Shown: positions 8,915 through 22,290, numbered from the stretch's first letter. The stretch is DNA of 64,000 nt from Xestospongia muta (GCA_963693285.1 OY848931.1:501001-565000), one strand, 5' to 3'. Program-made: numbers and translations. The notes: generated by a model not told the origin, from the sequence alone.

Positions 8915-9780
8915 AAAACTCCATGGAATAAAGGCACTATAAACAATATGTCTAACTACTTAATGCTCTTGTGATCAGTACAATTGTAATGTAGTGGCTG
9001 ATATATAGGAACGTTTGCTAAAAATGCTACAACTTTTCTATTTGTTATTAAGTGTCTGCATTGTTGCACTTATTATAGTTAGCTCTTATCACAGTATCAG
9101 AGTGAAGTTGAGTTGTTGTCCTCTGATAATTGTTGCAGTACAAATTAACACATAATGTCGACACAAACTCTGAACAAAAACATTAGTATACAATGTAAAT
9201 TTATTTCATCATTTATGATAAGTGTCACTGAAGAACTACCTTTGATCTGTTTGATGTCTGATCTGAAAACATTACTTTCATCACAAGACAAATATTGTTA
9301 TATCATAGTAAAGTACCTGTGGCTATATATAGTAACATAATGTAATGCACATAATTTGCATATGACACCCACATGTCATGATTATGTAATACATGGAAGT
9401 GCACGCAGTTAGTTCTATTTATAGTATAGTTCTGTTACTAAAATTAGAAACGGTTGCGTCAGTTTATTTAGTTAGCGCCATTAGCTGCCATTTAAGAACA
9501 CAGGGCTTCTGTCGTCATTTCAATCCTTATCTAAAGAATCCAATAAGAATTTGTTGTGTTATTGAAGAGAACGTCCGTTTATTCGAAGAGAGAATCATTT
9601 ATCAGTCGAGCAGCTAAAAGAATTATCTCCAAAAGAGAGAGAAACACAAGTGAGTAATCTACTTCAGGCGTAATTTTGTCACTAAATTAAAAGGTAGTGT
9701 TTATCAGTACTACTTACCAGTGGCAATCAAAGAGTCAGTCAGACTCACCTCTAGTTCCACTAAACTAAAGTTTACTACTA
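8915..9780. other. Sequence without a clear gene; possible 5' leader of PPP1R15
   Basis: An open frame at 9393-9617 lacks recognisable domains and is more likely leader sequence. ACACAA|GTGAGT at about 9650 and an AG at about 9750 could bound a 5' UTR intron for the plus-strand gene starting at 9781. Confidence 0.3.
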
Positions 9781-11318
9781 ATGGCCGATTATTATCAAAA
9801 GTTTGACAAGAACTGTATTAATATTGACTCTGATAAGTTTGTCGTCTATTACACTCTCATTGCCCAACTGTTAGCAACAGCAAGTACCGTCAATACTCTA
9901 AACACTAGTGTTCACACACAACCTGTTTATCTACATCAAAGCCATACTCATCACCGGAAAGCTGGTGAATGGCAACGATTACATCTTTTCATCCCTCCCG
10001 TTTTCTCACCCAAGGAGTGGTTAACTCATTTGGTAACGCCACATCCACTAGAAGATCTAGTCAACTATCCTCTCAATCTGTGGGAAATGTCTTCAAATAC
10101 CATGGATGTACCCATCCAATGACAATAGCCACCTATAGGAACCAATATTGGGTGACACACCCATTAACCAAGGGTCTAGACCAAACTCAACCAAAGTCCT
10201 CACTTAAGATGACTAGTCATCCCAGTGCTTTGGCCTTTTCTAATGTGGCCTATATGAATATAACTCTACCCTTTGAAGATAACCCTTCTAAGAGTGAACC
10301 TAGTAATTTATGCAGTTTTGTAGTTTCACTAATTCTTGGAACAGTTGTACCAAGGGTTGATGAAAAGAAGGAAACAGACATTACTAATACTTCTGTTATG
10401 ACCACTGTGATATCAGAGGTCAAACAAGATATGTCATCACAAGCTAGACAACAAGGTGACAGTAGTTCCAGGAAAAACAATGATTTCAGGAAACCTATGT
10501 GGACATGTACTGATCATGTGAAGGATATTGAATGTGATTATGAAGATAATGAATATCATTATGAAAGTTGTGAATATGACAGTGAGGGATGGTGTTCAAG
10601 TTCTGATGAGGAGGAGGAGGAGGAAGAGGAGGAGTGGCAAGGGGAAGAATCAGAGAAAGAAGATACTGAATGTGAGGATGATGATGAAGTAGTCCAATTT
10701 TCATCAATGACACAAACATCGTCTTGTCCATCTTCAAACCCAAACCAGGAAGTAATAGGAACCTGTCTGATACAACATCTCTGTGCCCCAGTACTTAGCC
10801 ACACTTCCTCGTTTTCAAGTGACGAGAGTGGATTTCATGAACGAAACCAGTCAGACTGGTCTGATGAGAGTGAAGATGAAGATAGTTATTGTCCTTTTGA
10901 CGAGGGTCTGTGGCACCAATTTGAGGAACAAGGTTGCTTCAATGATCTTTTCCTCCCCTGCGATACTCTAAAAAAGAACTTATGCAACAAAACGTCAACA
11001 GCAAATGCTTGTGGTACTAATGATACTCGTACTCATGTTGATATTAATGAAGGTGAAGCTACTGGAAGTCCTGTAGACTCAGATCTCTTATCTCGTCCTC
11101 ACACTTCTCAAAAGAAAAACGTAACCTTTAAAGCTGACCATGAGTTAGAAGAGGTACATTACATCATAGCCTGGCAATATGCTTATAGGTCAGCTCGTAA
11201 GGGACCTTGGGAACAATTTGCACGAGACAGAGACCGATTCAAGAACCGGATTGAATCTGTGAAGTGTGTTTTGGAACCTTGTCTCATTAAAAAGTTAGAA
11301 AACACTACAGCACAGTAA
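9781..11318 (+). CDS. PPP1R15: PPP1R15 (GADD34/CReP) family PP1 regulatory subunit
   Basis: Scaffold that brings protein phosphatase 1 to phosphorylated eIF2-alpha and restores translation after stress. The long frame 9969-11318 (449 aa) has a highly acidic middle with a Glu run, then a PP1-docking RVxF-type motif (KKNVTF, about 383-387), then the family signature RKGPWEQFARDRDRF (about 410-424) near the C-terminus. A second frame, 9781-10122, overlaps its start and begins with a segment (YYTLIAQLLATAST) resembling the N-terminal helix of vertebrate CReP. Removing a possible 119-nt intron (10020-10138, donor GTTAAC, acceptor CTATAG) joins the two frames into a 472 aa protein. I prefer this model; an overlapping uORF is the alternative. 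The family assignment is secure, the N-terminus is not. Confidence 0.85.
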
Positions 11319-11551
11319 TAATTATTACCATACAGATATACCAATGAAATGCGTACATATAATGTACATTAACATTTCTTAGTAGAAATGATTTATTTAT
11401 TAACATGATACAAAACATTAAAAGTATATGTTTTTATAATTAATATTTATTGAGCTATTGCTATTAAGAAAACCTTTTTACAACAATAAAATCATGTATA
11501 CACACAGTAGATTATATACACACACAATCAGTGATATCATAAAGAAGTATA

Positions 11552-13138
11552 TTATACTTCCAAAACTTGTAAAACATAAAGAAGACCAGTATTATCGATA
11601 GTCACAAATGTTTTAAAATCAGGAGAGAAATAGATGTATTTTCCGAAAGTACTCTTCAAAAGAAACTGTTTCACTAACACTCCACTTGTTGTCCACCACT
11701 ACAAAATGCAATAATAAGGACATGATGACTTGTTGACTCGTCTTTATTTATCTCACCTGTATGGAATCAGAAAGCGTCACTATTTGACGTTCATCAGGAG
11801 AGAACTGTGTATTGATCATCCAGACACCAGAATGATGATGGCTAGTTGGAGATATCTCAAGCTTGGTTTCAGTATTGTAAATCTAAAAGAATGCCTTGAT
11901 AATGATACTTTATCTGCTCATTTATCTCTAACCTTTAACGAGCAGTCATCATGTCCTACAGCTGCTATACTTCCATTCCAATTAAGAGAACAGAATCGAG
12001 CCGGTACATTGTTATGTGACCCACTAAATAACTTAATTCCTGACTCTGCATTCCAGACCTACAATATGATATGTATATGTACACTGGATTAGGTATGTAT
12101 ATGTACATAATATAGGGTATGTATATGTACATAATATAGGGTATGTATATGTACATAATATTAGGGTATGTAGTACTATGTACATGAGGTTACTTACAGC
12201 AATGCGTCCAGTACTGGCACTGGCTATTAATTTGCTATTATCTCCGCTGATATTAACACAGAGAATTGATTCATTAGGGTCATCTGAAATCCCCTCACAA
12301 TTAAAGAGTTCTTTACCATTGTTTGTACACCAAACCTGGTTTATAAAAAATATTTATGATATAACCCATATGTGACCACACCTACCAATACTTTCCCTGG
12401 AGTTGTGGATGCTAATCTAATGCTATCATTATAAAACACACAGGGTTTTATCCAAAAGTCACGGCAGTTATGTTGCCATGACAACATAATACCATCTGCT
12501 ATAGTCCATACCTAAACAATCAAATTTGGCACAACAATATAAAATATGAAACCAATTTTGTTACTAAATATAGCCTAAACAGTCTGTTGCTAAAAATAGA
12601 AGACACCTTACCTTATGACAACGGTCATTTTCTCCACAGGAAACAACTTTACTGCCATCAGGAGAAAAGAAGCAATGAAGGATACGTCCCTCATGAGCTG
12701 TCTCTTTCAACCACACCTCTTTCTCTGTAAGGACTTCTAATAGCTAAACAAAATACTTATTTTTAAGTAGTTGTCATGGCAACACATACTTGCAATGTCC
12801 CAATATCATAACCTAGTACTACTAGTCTACCATTAGGTGACAGGTCCCAGGAACGAGGCTTCTGGTTTGGGACTGTGGCTAGAGTTTTAACTGGTGTAGC
12901 ATCAAGACCTTGACATATCTACAGTGTAGACATAGATTTATCTAATGGACAAACAAATAGCACTCACTTCAAGTTTTTGTTTAACCATATCATAACACAC
13001 CATTGTAGGTATGTAACCTTCACCTTCTTTGTTAGGACTAAAATTTATAGCAAATCGACGTCGATAGAGTTTCCAAGATTTCTGATTAGACTGATTTTGG
13101 ATGATCTAACAATGATAAAGAAACAGTTATCTGCCATT

Positions 13139-13197
<59 letters not shown>

Positions 13198-16100
13198 CAG
13201 ACCTTGATGCTACCATTCAAATAAGAAGAGGAGAGTATATGAGTGCCTTGAGGTGAGAATTTAACACAGATTACCCAGTCATAATGAAGAGGAAGATCTA
13301 GAACTGGACGCTCTTCAGTTAAAGACCACACCTACATTAATGATAATGACATTGTCATTACACCATTTATGTTCTACCTTAACCATTCCTGAGACACACC
13401 CACTAACAAGTAATTTAGCATCTGGTGAAAAGTCAACACATAGCACATCAGAAGAATGTAGAAACGAATGAAGACATTGTCCAGACTTTACTGACCACAC
13501 CTACAATAATGTCACATGACAATCACATGCAATGTGACTACGTCACATGACGCTACCTTAGCACTGCAATCACCAACACCAGCTGCCATCAAACTACCAT
13601 CTCTACTGAAGACACAACTTCGAACTGTAAACATTGATCCAGAACTACTTCCTGATGATGACGTACGTGAGGGTCCTCGTGACCACGACAGATCAAACCC
13701 ACCAGTGGGAGATTGGAGAGTAGCAGTTACAGGAAATGTACACATACAAAGACCAGAGAGATTGTAAAGCTGAAAAACCTTCCAGTTATTTTAAGATATA
13801 AAGATTGATTAATACCTTAACAACGCCATCTTGGCTCGTGACAACAAGAGCATCCCCTTGAGGTATAAAAGCACATGAAGTAAGTCCTGTCTCTCCATGA
13901 TCCCAGTCACTGTATATCTCTCCAGTGTGAGCATACCAGACCTATATATGATACCTTATGAATATTCATAAGTTAATCAGGTACGTTACCTTAACAGCAG
14001 ACCCAATGTCAACTGATACAACTAGTTTAGTGTCGGGAGATAGATCACACCATTGGATACCATCAACATGTTCTCCAAAGGTCAGTAGTAATTTCTTTGG
14101 TATTGTCCACACCTATTAAAGTTGTGTTAATAGTGGATTAGTACTGTGTTAGAATTGTATTAATACTGTTTTAATATTGACTTATCAGCGTTAGTACTGC
14201 ATTATCAGTGTGATATCAGTGTGTTAATACCATGTCAGTACTGTGTGTTATCAATATGTTAGTACTGCATTATCAGTGTGTTAGTACTATGTTATCAGCG
14301 TGTTAATACCATATTAGTACTGTGTGTTATCAATATTTTAGTACTGTGTTATCAGTGTGTTAGTACTATGTTATCAGCGTGTTAATACCATATTAGTACT
14401 GTGTGTTATCAATATTTTAGTACTGCATTATCAGTGTGTTAGTACTATGTTATCAGCGTGTTAATACCATATTAGTACTGTGTGTTATCAATATTTTAGT
14501 ACTGTGTTATCAGTGTGTTAGTACTATGTTATCAGCGTGTTAATACCATATTAGTACTGTGTGTTATCAATATGTTAGTACTGTGTTATCAGTGTTGTAG
14601 TAGGCTGTGTTAATTCTCTTACTTTACAAGTAGTATCTTCAGAACATGTTACTAATAACTTCCCATCCTCACTAATGACACAATGAGTAATTTGATTGTC
14701 ATGACCAGCAAATGTTTCAAGTATTTTCCCAGTGGAGGCTTCCCATATCTAAGGGAGGAGAAATCATTATAATAATATCTCAACAATGTACCTTAGTTTG
14801 GTATGCAGAACACGATACAATCTTTGACCCTTGATCAAAATACTGACAATATTTAACCTCATTTTTATGAGGTTGCAGATGTAATAAAGCTGTAGGTCTA
14901 TTGATAGAAGACTGGTTGCTATGGAAACAAAGACAATGCAAACGAGAGAGAGATAAAGAAACAAACTCACCACCATGTCAGCCACATTGTTTTCTTGTCT
15001 TTTTTAGCAGCTTCTTTTGCTTGTTTTAAAAGTTCCTCTGAAGACGGCATGTTGAGGGCAAGTTGAATAACATCTTGAACCGTCAATCCATGTCCCGCCA
15101 GCACATCTAAGTGACCACTGAGAAATAACTGTAGCTCATTGACAGCTGAAATGAACTAAAAGAAAAAGATGTGATGGAGACAGAGAAAAGATACTCACTT
15201 GTTCTGGTATAAAATTTCTGTATTTCTTGTAGGCTCCGAGCAATGAGTTAGGATCCCAGTTAAGTGAACACACAGCTAACCAATTTAAGTCAGAGAGAAG
15301 TTGAGCTAGGAGATCAAACATGTCAGCTGAAAATAAGTGAGTCAACAATCTCTGATGTATGTAACCATCAGGTTCTAAATCTGCAAAGTTGCCGCCACAT
15401 TTCTCCTGATATCTGTGAAGAGACAACAAGTAGTGTCACTGCCAATTGTACTTTCTCACCTCTCTACTAGTTGTTGATGGTATTGAACTTGTCTATCAGA
15501 TTTAACTGTGTCCTTTAAATAGTCTAGAATCATATCATGAACAGTGAATGATAAATAGCCATCTTGTTCTGACTTCTTCCATGCTTGTTGAGCTAATGAC
15601 CACCCCACGATATCTAAAAATAGTATACGTTATACAGATCCAAAAATAATTTCTTATGCTTATAATTGGAAATATTATGGCACAATAACAAAGGTCACTG
15701 CACAATAACAAAGGTCACTTACTCAACATGATCTCTTCAGCTGTAAATTTATCTTCATCCCATAACGTAGCTAAGACTCCAGTAGGTATTATGGTATCTG
15801 GTTCAAATACTACTAAATAATGAAAATGTTCTCGTATGTCCACTGGTAAACTCTCTTCAGTTAACAAAATAGAAGTATTAACAGTTTCCTATCACAAGAT
15901 TTGACATAAAACAAACTCTCTCCTTTTATTTATACCTTTGTTCTGCCTCTCCGATGATCACTGAAGCGTCTCCCTCCTAACTCAGGAGTTGAACCTGCTC
16001 TTTCTCTAGGAAGAACCAAACTCCCAGCATGTTGCTTTCTGAGTCTCTCAGCCACAGCTTTCCAACGAGCAGGTGTGGTGTTTCTCTGTAGCATGGCACC

Positions 16101-18048
16101 TAAGAGAAACAGTATATCAAGCCACTCCCACTACCACACCTACCTATAATATCCAAGGCAATGGGTGACCCATGACAAAGACGTATTATTTCAGCAGCTG
16201 TTGGTGGTAATTGTGGGACAGGTATAGCTGTCCATTTTGATAAGAGCTCCTTCCCTTCCTCTGAGGTAAAACCCTTTAATAATTAAAAATGAATAAAAAT
16301 GTCTTCTCAGTCATGTGACCAGCTACTTACCTCCATAACTGTTACTTTATAAATATTGTTGGTTTGTATTCCACTGGCCACTTCAGAATTCCTAGAGGTC
16401 ACTAAAGTACGACAACGAACAGCAAAGACCTGAGCAGTCTCTGGTTCCCACACATCATCTAATATGAGAAGAGATTGGGGATGTTGCTCCGTCATTACTG
16501 TCTAAAAGGGATTAAAATATTAATGGCAGTTATGTGATGTACATTTATGCATATACCTGGAGGTAGTCTGTGGCAGATTCTAAGTTGTTTGGGCGGTGCT
16601 TATCTTTGTCCATTCTAACAATGAAATTTTGTACTTTTTCAAGAAGAGCAGCTGTATCTATTTCCCCCATATTGTTTGTCATTCTTCCAACATTGAGCCA
16701 GTAAACCCCGCCCATAAATACCTCCCTCAGGAGAGGGGCATTGCGTACAGATTCAGCTGCTAAGACAGTTTTACCTAAGTATGAAAAATAATCAGATATA
16801 AAGGTCAGAGGTCATATCACAAATGGACAAAACAGTTCAGGAGAGTAGACATAATATTTGTCTAAAAACAAAGTTTATAATATTATTCATACTTCACAGG
16901 AAATGGTGTCAGCAATAACTGATATCACATTAACTGTTAGAATATACAGTGCTAGCCTCACCAAAACTTACCATATCCAGGTAAACCAGAGACCAGAACC
17001 CAGCTATCTTGACACTTGAGTTTACGTAGCTGTTTTCTAATGGCCTTTAACAAATCCTGTCTCTTTATGTAGTTCTGAGGAGGAGGTGGTACATGTCCAT
17101 CTCTAAGGATACCCTCAACTGTAAAATAAAGAATATATTATATAACAGCTGGTAACAGGTACCTATATATATATATTCTTAACAGTTGTTAATTGACTAA
17201 CAATAGTAACTAGATCAAAGACAGGTGATAGCTAACATCAGCAATATATTATGCTAGCTCAACAGAATGTAACAATAAACACAGTATTCAAGGAAATACA
17301 AATTATGTAGGAATTAGCACCTGTGTATGTTTTTGTGATGTCAAAAATTTTGCACACACAATAAGTCATAACAATATTACATACCATATTTTTCATCATC
17401 CATTAGTTGGCCATTATCTTCTCGTTCACCTATTAATTTTTGAGCTAACTGCTCATAGACCTCAGTCTCTCGAAGGACACCAATAAATCGATGATAAGAG
17501 TCGGACCCACGTCTACTTAGAATTTCTAAAAATTTTTGACCCCTATCACTAAAATCTTTTTCATTTTCAATGACGTCACTCTCTTTGAACGAGATTACAC
17601 CTTCGCTGATTAAATCTGGTAAAATTTGCAGTACATCTAATGTTGTAAGTATTGTGGATTCATTCAATCGAAGTCTGGCCCGATCTTCTTCACTGAGAAG
17701 ATCTTGAGATGTGGGAAAGTCTGGAGGGTTCTTTAAAGTTTCTTTTAGTGCAAAGATAACGTGATCAATATAACCACCTTCCTCAACATTGATCTCTTTT
17801 AAAATGTCGAAAAGTTTACTAAAGATTTCACGATCACTGAAGTATCTTCTGTGGAAAATTACTAACAATTTGTTTATTTGCTGTGTATCTGTTTTTAAGC
17901 TTTCCAACTCTTCTTTTTCAGATAATGTCAGTAATCCTTTAGTGAAACAGGCCTCCACTAATTCAGGAGCTGTCAACTTTCTCACCAGTCGACTGTGATT
18001 GGCAACAAAGGCCTTCTTGTATCTCTCGTGATCCATACTTGCTGTCAT
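11552..18048 (-). CDS. APAF1: APAF1 homolog with two CARDs, NB-ARC and WD40 propeller
   Basis: Apoptosome scaffold of the intrinsic death pathway: the NB-ARC ATPase oligomerises and the CARD recruits initiator caspase. About 25 exons. Exon 1 (18048-17385) encodes two CARD-like helical domains, about residues 8-95 and 125-212, where vertebrate APAF1 has one. The exon at about 17120-16970 carries the P-loop GLPGYGK, continued as GKTVLAAES. Walker B is SLLILDDVW near 16450. A winged-helix and linker region occupies about 16300-15040, followed by about 14 WD40-type exons to the end. The C-terminus (SPDFKTFVTIDNTGLLYVLQ) closely resembles the end of vertebrate APAF1. The introns hold a GT/GA microsatellite and a 79-bp minisatellite. 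The start is at 18048, with an alternative Met five codons in. Confidence 0.9.
13139..13194. repeat. (TG)n(AG)n microsatellite in an APAF1 intron
   Basis: About eight TG units followed directly by about twenty AG units, close to the acceptor side of the exon that follows on the minus strand. Confidence 0.9.
14110..14605. repeat. 79-bp minisatellite in an APAF1 intron
   Basis: Higher-order repeat: TCAGCGTGTTAATACC recurs at 14295, 14374, 14453 and 14532, an exact 79-bp spacing. Each unit is itself built of shorter TTAGTACTGTGTTATCAGTG-like subunits of about 15-18 bp. Confidence 0.9.
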
Positions 18049-18249
18049 AATGATATACTTTAATGATTATAAGACTAAATGTGACACGCCTTTCTTGTCG
18101 ACTCAGCAATCTAGAGGAAGCTAGGGAATTATTATGAATACTTATTATTAATTAAATTTTGCTGAAAATAAAAAAAGATAATAGGACAAAACTGATTTAT
18201 TGTATTACAAAGTATGACTGTTTCTTTTATGAATTAATAATTTTGAGTT

Positions 18250-20463
18250 TTAAAATACATGGACAGTTTCATCACTTGCTACGTACATGAACCCATCTTT
18301 GTCAACAGCAATACCACAGGGGTTAACCATACTTAAACCAATACTGAAACATTCAATAAATTCACTGGAAATATGAAAGATTGAAACTCGATGATTCCCA
18401 GACTCGCAAACATATATCTTTCCAAACCGATCAATAGCGATACCAGCAGGATGGTTGAGTTTGCCCTTCTGTTGCCCCTGGCTACCAATTTTCCCACGAA
18501 ATGCACCATTTGGAGTGAAAATTTGAATGCAATGCTGACGTCGATCAGTAATGTAAATAAAACCATTCTCATCAAAAGCTAAATCCCACGGGTCATGTAG
18601 TGATCCTAGGCCATATCCAGCTGAACCAAAAGAACTAATATACTCCATCTCTTTGTTTAAAATCACCACTCGTGCATTTCCTCGGTCAACAATATAAATG
18701 TGATCATCAGGACCAATTTTGATGCTGCTTGGTAGATGAAGTTGGTTGTTCTTCTCTTTCTCACCTTTATATTCACCCTGGAAAGTTCCTTCCTTGTCAA
18801 ACTTTTGAACACGATCATTCTTGGTGTCAACAACATAGATACAACCATCTTGATCAACTGCAACTCCTGTTGGGTGGCTAAATTGACCTTTATCTTTGCC
18901 ATACTGGCCGATAGTGAGAACTTTCTTTGATTTGCGACCATAAACTGTGACAGCATGGGCATTCTCCTCACAGACAATAATTTCGTGTTTGTTACTGATA
19001 GCCAATGCTTTAGGAACTTGTAATTTAGTGATGGACTTAATAGGTTTTTGTAACTGCGACCCGTTAGGTTTTATGTAAAAGTGGTAAGGACTTCCATTGA
19101 TGTGTTTGCCTCCAATGCGAACGCTCACTGCATATCGACCTCGCTCAGAAAATGAACATTGTAGCTTTGCAAATCCATTGCTACTAACAGCAACTGTTGC
19201 TGGACATACTGATCCATCTCGCATTGATTGTATTTCAGCTTTTAATTCATCCATAGGGTTGTTCTTTGTCTTGTAAAAAGATGACGAGAGAGAAATGTAA
19301 AAGCAGATAACTTCGCTGACTGCGAAAATACGAGAGCTACCGTGAAGGACACTGCCATCGGTGACTTGAAAGGTCTCTTTAATGTTTTCAAGAGAGTCTT
19401 TGTTGAAACTAAAGTGAGCTTCAGGCTCTTCAATTGGTTGAAGATCCAGTTGAGTGAATTCAGTGTGCAATTCCGAGATTCGTTTCAACATTTGTTTCTC
19501 AAGAATAAAATATTCAACGACATGTTTGTTTTCAACCGTCTCATTCACAAAACCAATGCAGTTGCTTATTTTTCTCATCATATGCTCCAGATTTTGCTTC
19601 TGATCAGTGAGCAGCTGCAATTTGCTGTTGAGACGCTCAGATAATCCAGTGTTAAGCTCTTCTCGTTGTTGAGCTAGAAGGCGTTCTAAATTATCGAGAG
19701 CCTCCTTCAGCTTTGTTTTTACGTCTTGGCCTTGATTTGAATATCTTTCCATTATTGTATCGATAACAGCAATTGCTGTGTGTAGTTGGACTGGTAAATG
19801 ATGGATGGAGTCTAAGTGTTCAATTGTCTCCTTCTTATGTTTCTTTGCCGATTCTCCAGAATGAAAATACTCATGATCTCGATGACTCTTTAAGATACAC
19901 TCATGACAAATGAGAATTTCACAAGTTTCACAGAAGATGGTGCTCTCATGATCGTGAATGTGACAGGTCTGTTTGGCTGATAACACTGGAACATACTTCT
20001 CATATGATTCTTTGAGCTCTGAAAGTTTCAATGTTTTGTGGTCCTTTAGCTCAGACCAGCTGCCGTGAATCTGTATACACAAATCACAGATAAATTGGGT
20101 ACATTTTGAACAAAACCCAGAGGCTCTGATTTTTTTCCCAACACATTTCTCACAATGGACATTAACTTGTCCAAGAGCCTTCTGCTTAAACTTATGATAC
20201 TCCAAGTGACGATTCACCTGGAAGGCGTCAGGTAAATCAACAAGGGATGCTCCGATACTTGGGAACTCTTTCTTACATTCAGGACATGTCAAGTGCAATG
20301 TTCCAAAGTCATTCTCTGTGCTGATTGCTGCAAGGCAAGCGAGACAGAATGAGTGCAAACACGGAAGTGTCTTGGGAGTGGAGAAATGCTTACTACAAAT
20401 AGTGCAGGTGATCTTGTTTCTAAGTGTTTCCGAGTCGATATTCATCACAGATGCCTCGGCCAT
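18250..20463 (-). CDS. TRIM-NHL E3 ubiquitin ligase (TRIM2/3/71-like)
   Basis: Intronless 737 aa protein. The RING finger at about 18-65 (CTICSKHF, CLHSFCLACL, CPECKKEF) binds E2 enzymes. Two B-boxes follow at about 105-205 (CEKC/CSKC, then CHIHDHESTIFC). A coiled coil at about 215-345 would dimerise the protein. A filamin-type immunoglobulin domain at about 385-475 ends in GSPYHFYIKP. Then come about six NHL repeats forming a propeller (GTFQGEYKGE, FGSAGYGLGSL, KGKLNHPAGIAIDRFGKIYV). This is the order of TRIM2/3 and LIN-41/TRIM71, which act in neuronal or developmental ubiquitination and RNA repression. The lack of introns next to a 25-exon neighbour suggests a retro-derived or expanded lineage copy, so I give no orthology. 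Confidence 0.9.
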   Translation of the reverse strand: MAEASVMNIDSETLRNKITCTICSKHFSTPKTLPCLHSFCLACLAAISTENDFGTLHLTCPECKKEFPSIGASLVDLPDAFQVNRHLEYHKFKQKALGQVNVHCEKCVGKKIRASGFCSKCTQFICDLCIQIHGSWSELKDHKTLKLSELKESYEKYVPVLSAKQTCHIHDHESTIFCETCEILICHECILKSHRDHEYFHSGESAKKHKKETIEHLDSIHHLPVQLHTAIAVIDTIMERYSNQGQDVKTKLKEALDNLERLLAQQREELNTGLSERLNSKLQLLTDQKQNLEHMMRKISNCIGFVNETVENKHVVEYFILEKQMLKRISELHTEFTQLDLQPIEEPEAHFSFNKDSLENIKETFQVTDGSVLHGSSRIFAVSEVICFYISLSSSFYKTKNNPMDELKAEIQSMRDGSVCPATVAVSSNGFAKLQCSFSERGRYAVSVRIGGKHINGSPYHFYIKPNGSQLQKPIKSITKLQVPKALAISNKHEIIVCEENAHAVTVYGRKSKKVLTIGQYGKDKGQFSHPTGVAVDQDGCIYVVDTKNDRVQKFDKEGTFQGEYKGEKEKNNQLHLPSSIKIGPDDHIYIVDRGNARVVILNKEMEYISSFGSAGYGLGSLHDPWDLAFDENGFIYITDRRQHCIQIFTPNGAFRGKIGSQGQQKGKLNHPAGIAIDRFGKIYVCESGNHRVSIFHISSEFIECFSIGLSMVNPCGIAVDKDGFMYVASDETVHVF

Positions 20464-22290
20464 TGTATGTGATTGTAACTCCAGTGTAATGAGAGAGTAT
20501 GTGTGTGTATTGCTATCAGCAGTGGGAGTACTGAGACAGACTTAACCACAAAACAAATTGCTACTATAAATTTAGTAGTGTCAATCAGTCAAGGATTGCA
20601 GCGTTCCTGTAGGTGCAAAAGAATAACCAATTGAATGTATCCCTTAGTATATCTTATTACAAATCTCATGATAATTAGACATAAGGTCAATTAAGCCACA
20701 AATATTTATGTCTCCATGGATATTGATGCTACGTTTATAAATAGTGCTTTACAATACAATCGATACATGTAGTATGTATTAAGTCTTTGATGTTCGACCA
20801 ATTTAACAGTGGAAATAATAAACAAATATATTTATTACACAGAAAATATGTTGTTTGTTACACAATTCATTATTAAACACTCTCGTCAAACGACTAGGTC
20901 AAAATTACTCATCCTTATAAACTACACATATTAGTCATGTTGTTTCTACAGGATTAATTATTTAAGACCGTCTCGTCAAAAGAACTATGTCATGATCACT
21001 CATCCTTATAAACTATATAGGTCACTCAATAACTGAAACCTGATCACAGTATATTACTAGAAATGTCACCTTACATAATGTCATTACTGTCAATAGAAGA
21101 TTTAAACAGTAATCAAATATAACCACATCAAAGGGAATTTAATATTATTGAATGAAGTCCATGAAAGGAAAGGTGAAAAGGTGGGAGATCAAATCACATC
21201 TAAGTCATGAATCTGCCAATGCTCCTACACACATAACTCTCAGTATTCTAGTTAACAAAAGTTAATAGATATTATTTAACCATTACAATATCATAATTAG
21301 ATTTGTAGTTATGTTGTTGAGTTTCATAGAAAAATTATCTAAAGAATGTAAGGTATTTGCTTGATGAATGCAACACTATTGATAGAGTAAGTAATATTAA
21401 TAATACTCAAACTCCTCCAGCTTACACTTTGCTATGAAGACAATACTAATCTAATTTTACATCCATAATTAGCAATATGAATACATCTTTAAGTATTTTT
21501 GCTGGTCACTATTTCAAACACGTTGATTATCTGATATATCTTTATTTATTATAACAACTGCTAAGATAGTTACACAAATTATGTCAAGTGTCAGTTGATA
21601 CAACCACAATATGAGTGCTAATGTCAACTATGTTGATACACCCTTCGGGCATGGAGCTAGGATATATCACAGTTTACTATTAAGATTTCAATCATCATTG
21701 ATTGTTGCTGTAACAGTGTAAAAGTAGATCATAATATTGATATATTGCCACACGTCAAATGGTAATATTTCACAGTGGTGGTCATTGCATTAGACACCAA
21801 TTATTGCATTAAAGAAATGCACAGTTCTTAAGTGATTTTATTTTTACTTATAAATCCACCTGTAATGATGATAGTTGTAGTGTCAATGTCATTGCACATT
21901 AAATATACAACCGTGGTACATAGCACCACCTGGCTGTTAGACTCAATTGAAATCAAATCATAATATATTGTAATGTATTGCAAGAAAAAGAATTGAAGTA
22001 CTATTATTTTAATAAAATATAATTTCAATACACTAGTGAAGCTAAGGTCAAAATATGATAACTGCTATGAACTTGGTTTTGTGATTTATCATAATATCAC
22101 AATTATTATAACTACTCAATCAATTAACTTACAGTTTTAGTACTTGAAGGAAATTGCAGTAAATTGTTGACCAGGTTCTTAGCTCCAATTCAGCAGTAAT
22201 TTTTGCTCAAATATTTCGCTTTATAAAGTGGGGCCTGAGGAGGGGTGTGGCTAACGTGGGCGTGACTACTTATATATTGAAAAATGCATT
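20464..22290. other. Intergenic stretch, no gene seen
   Basis: AT-rich. Two imperfect direct copies of CTCATCCTTATAAACTA with flanking TCTCGTCAAA lie at about 20880-20928 and 20968-21016. No convincing coding frame on either strand. The last 100 bases are probably the CCDC34 promoter. Confidence 0.6.

Noticed and set aside
10495..10804. Two antisense frames rich in Ser/His/Pro inside PPP1R15
   Set aside because: Reverse complement of the acidic Glu/Asp repeat; shadow frames.
12077..12175. GGGTATGTATATGTACATAATATA repeats read as a protein
   Set aside because: Short tandem repeat in an APAF1 intron; the YIPYIM-like translation is an artefact.
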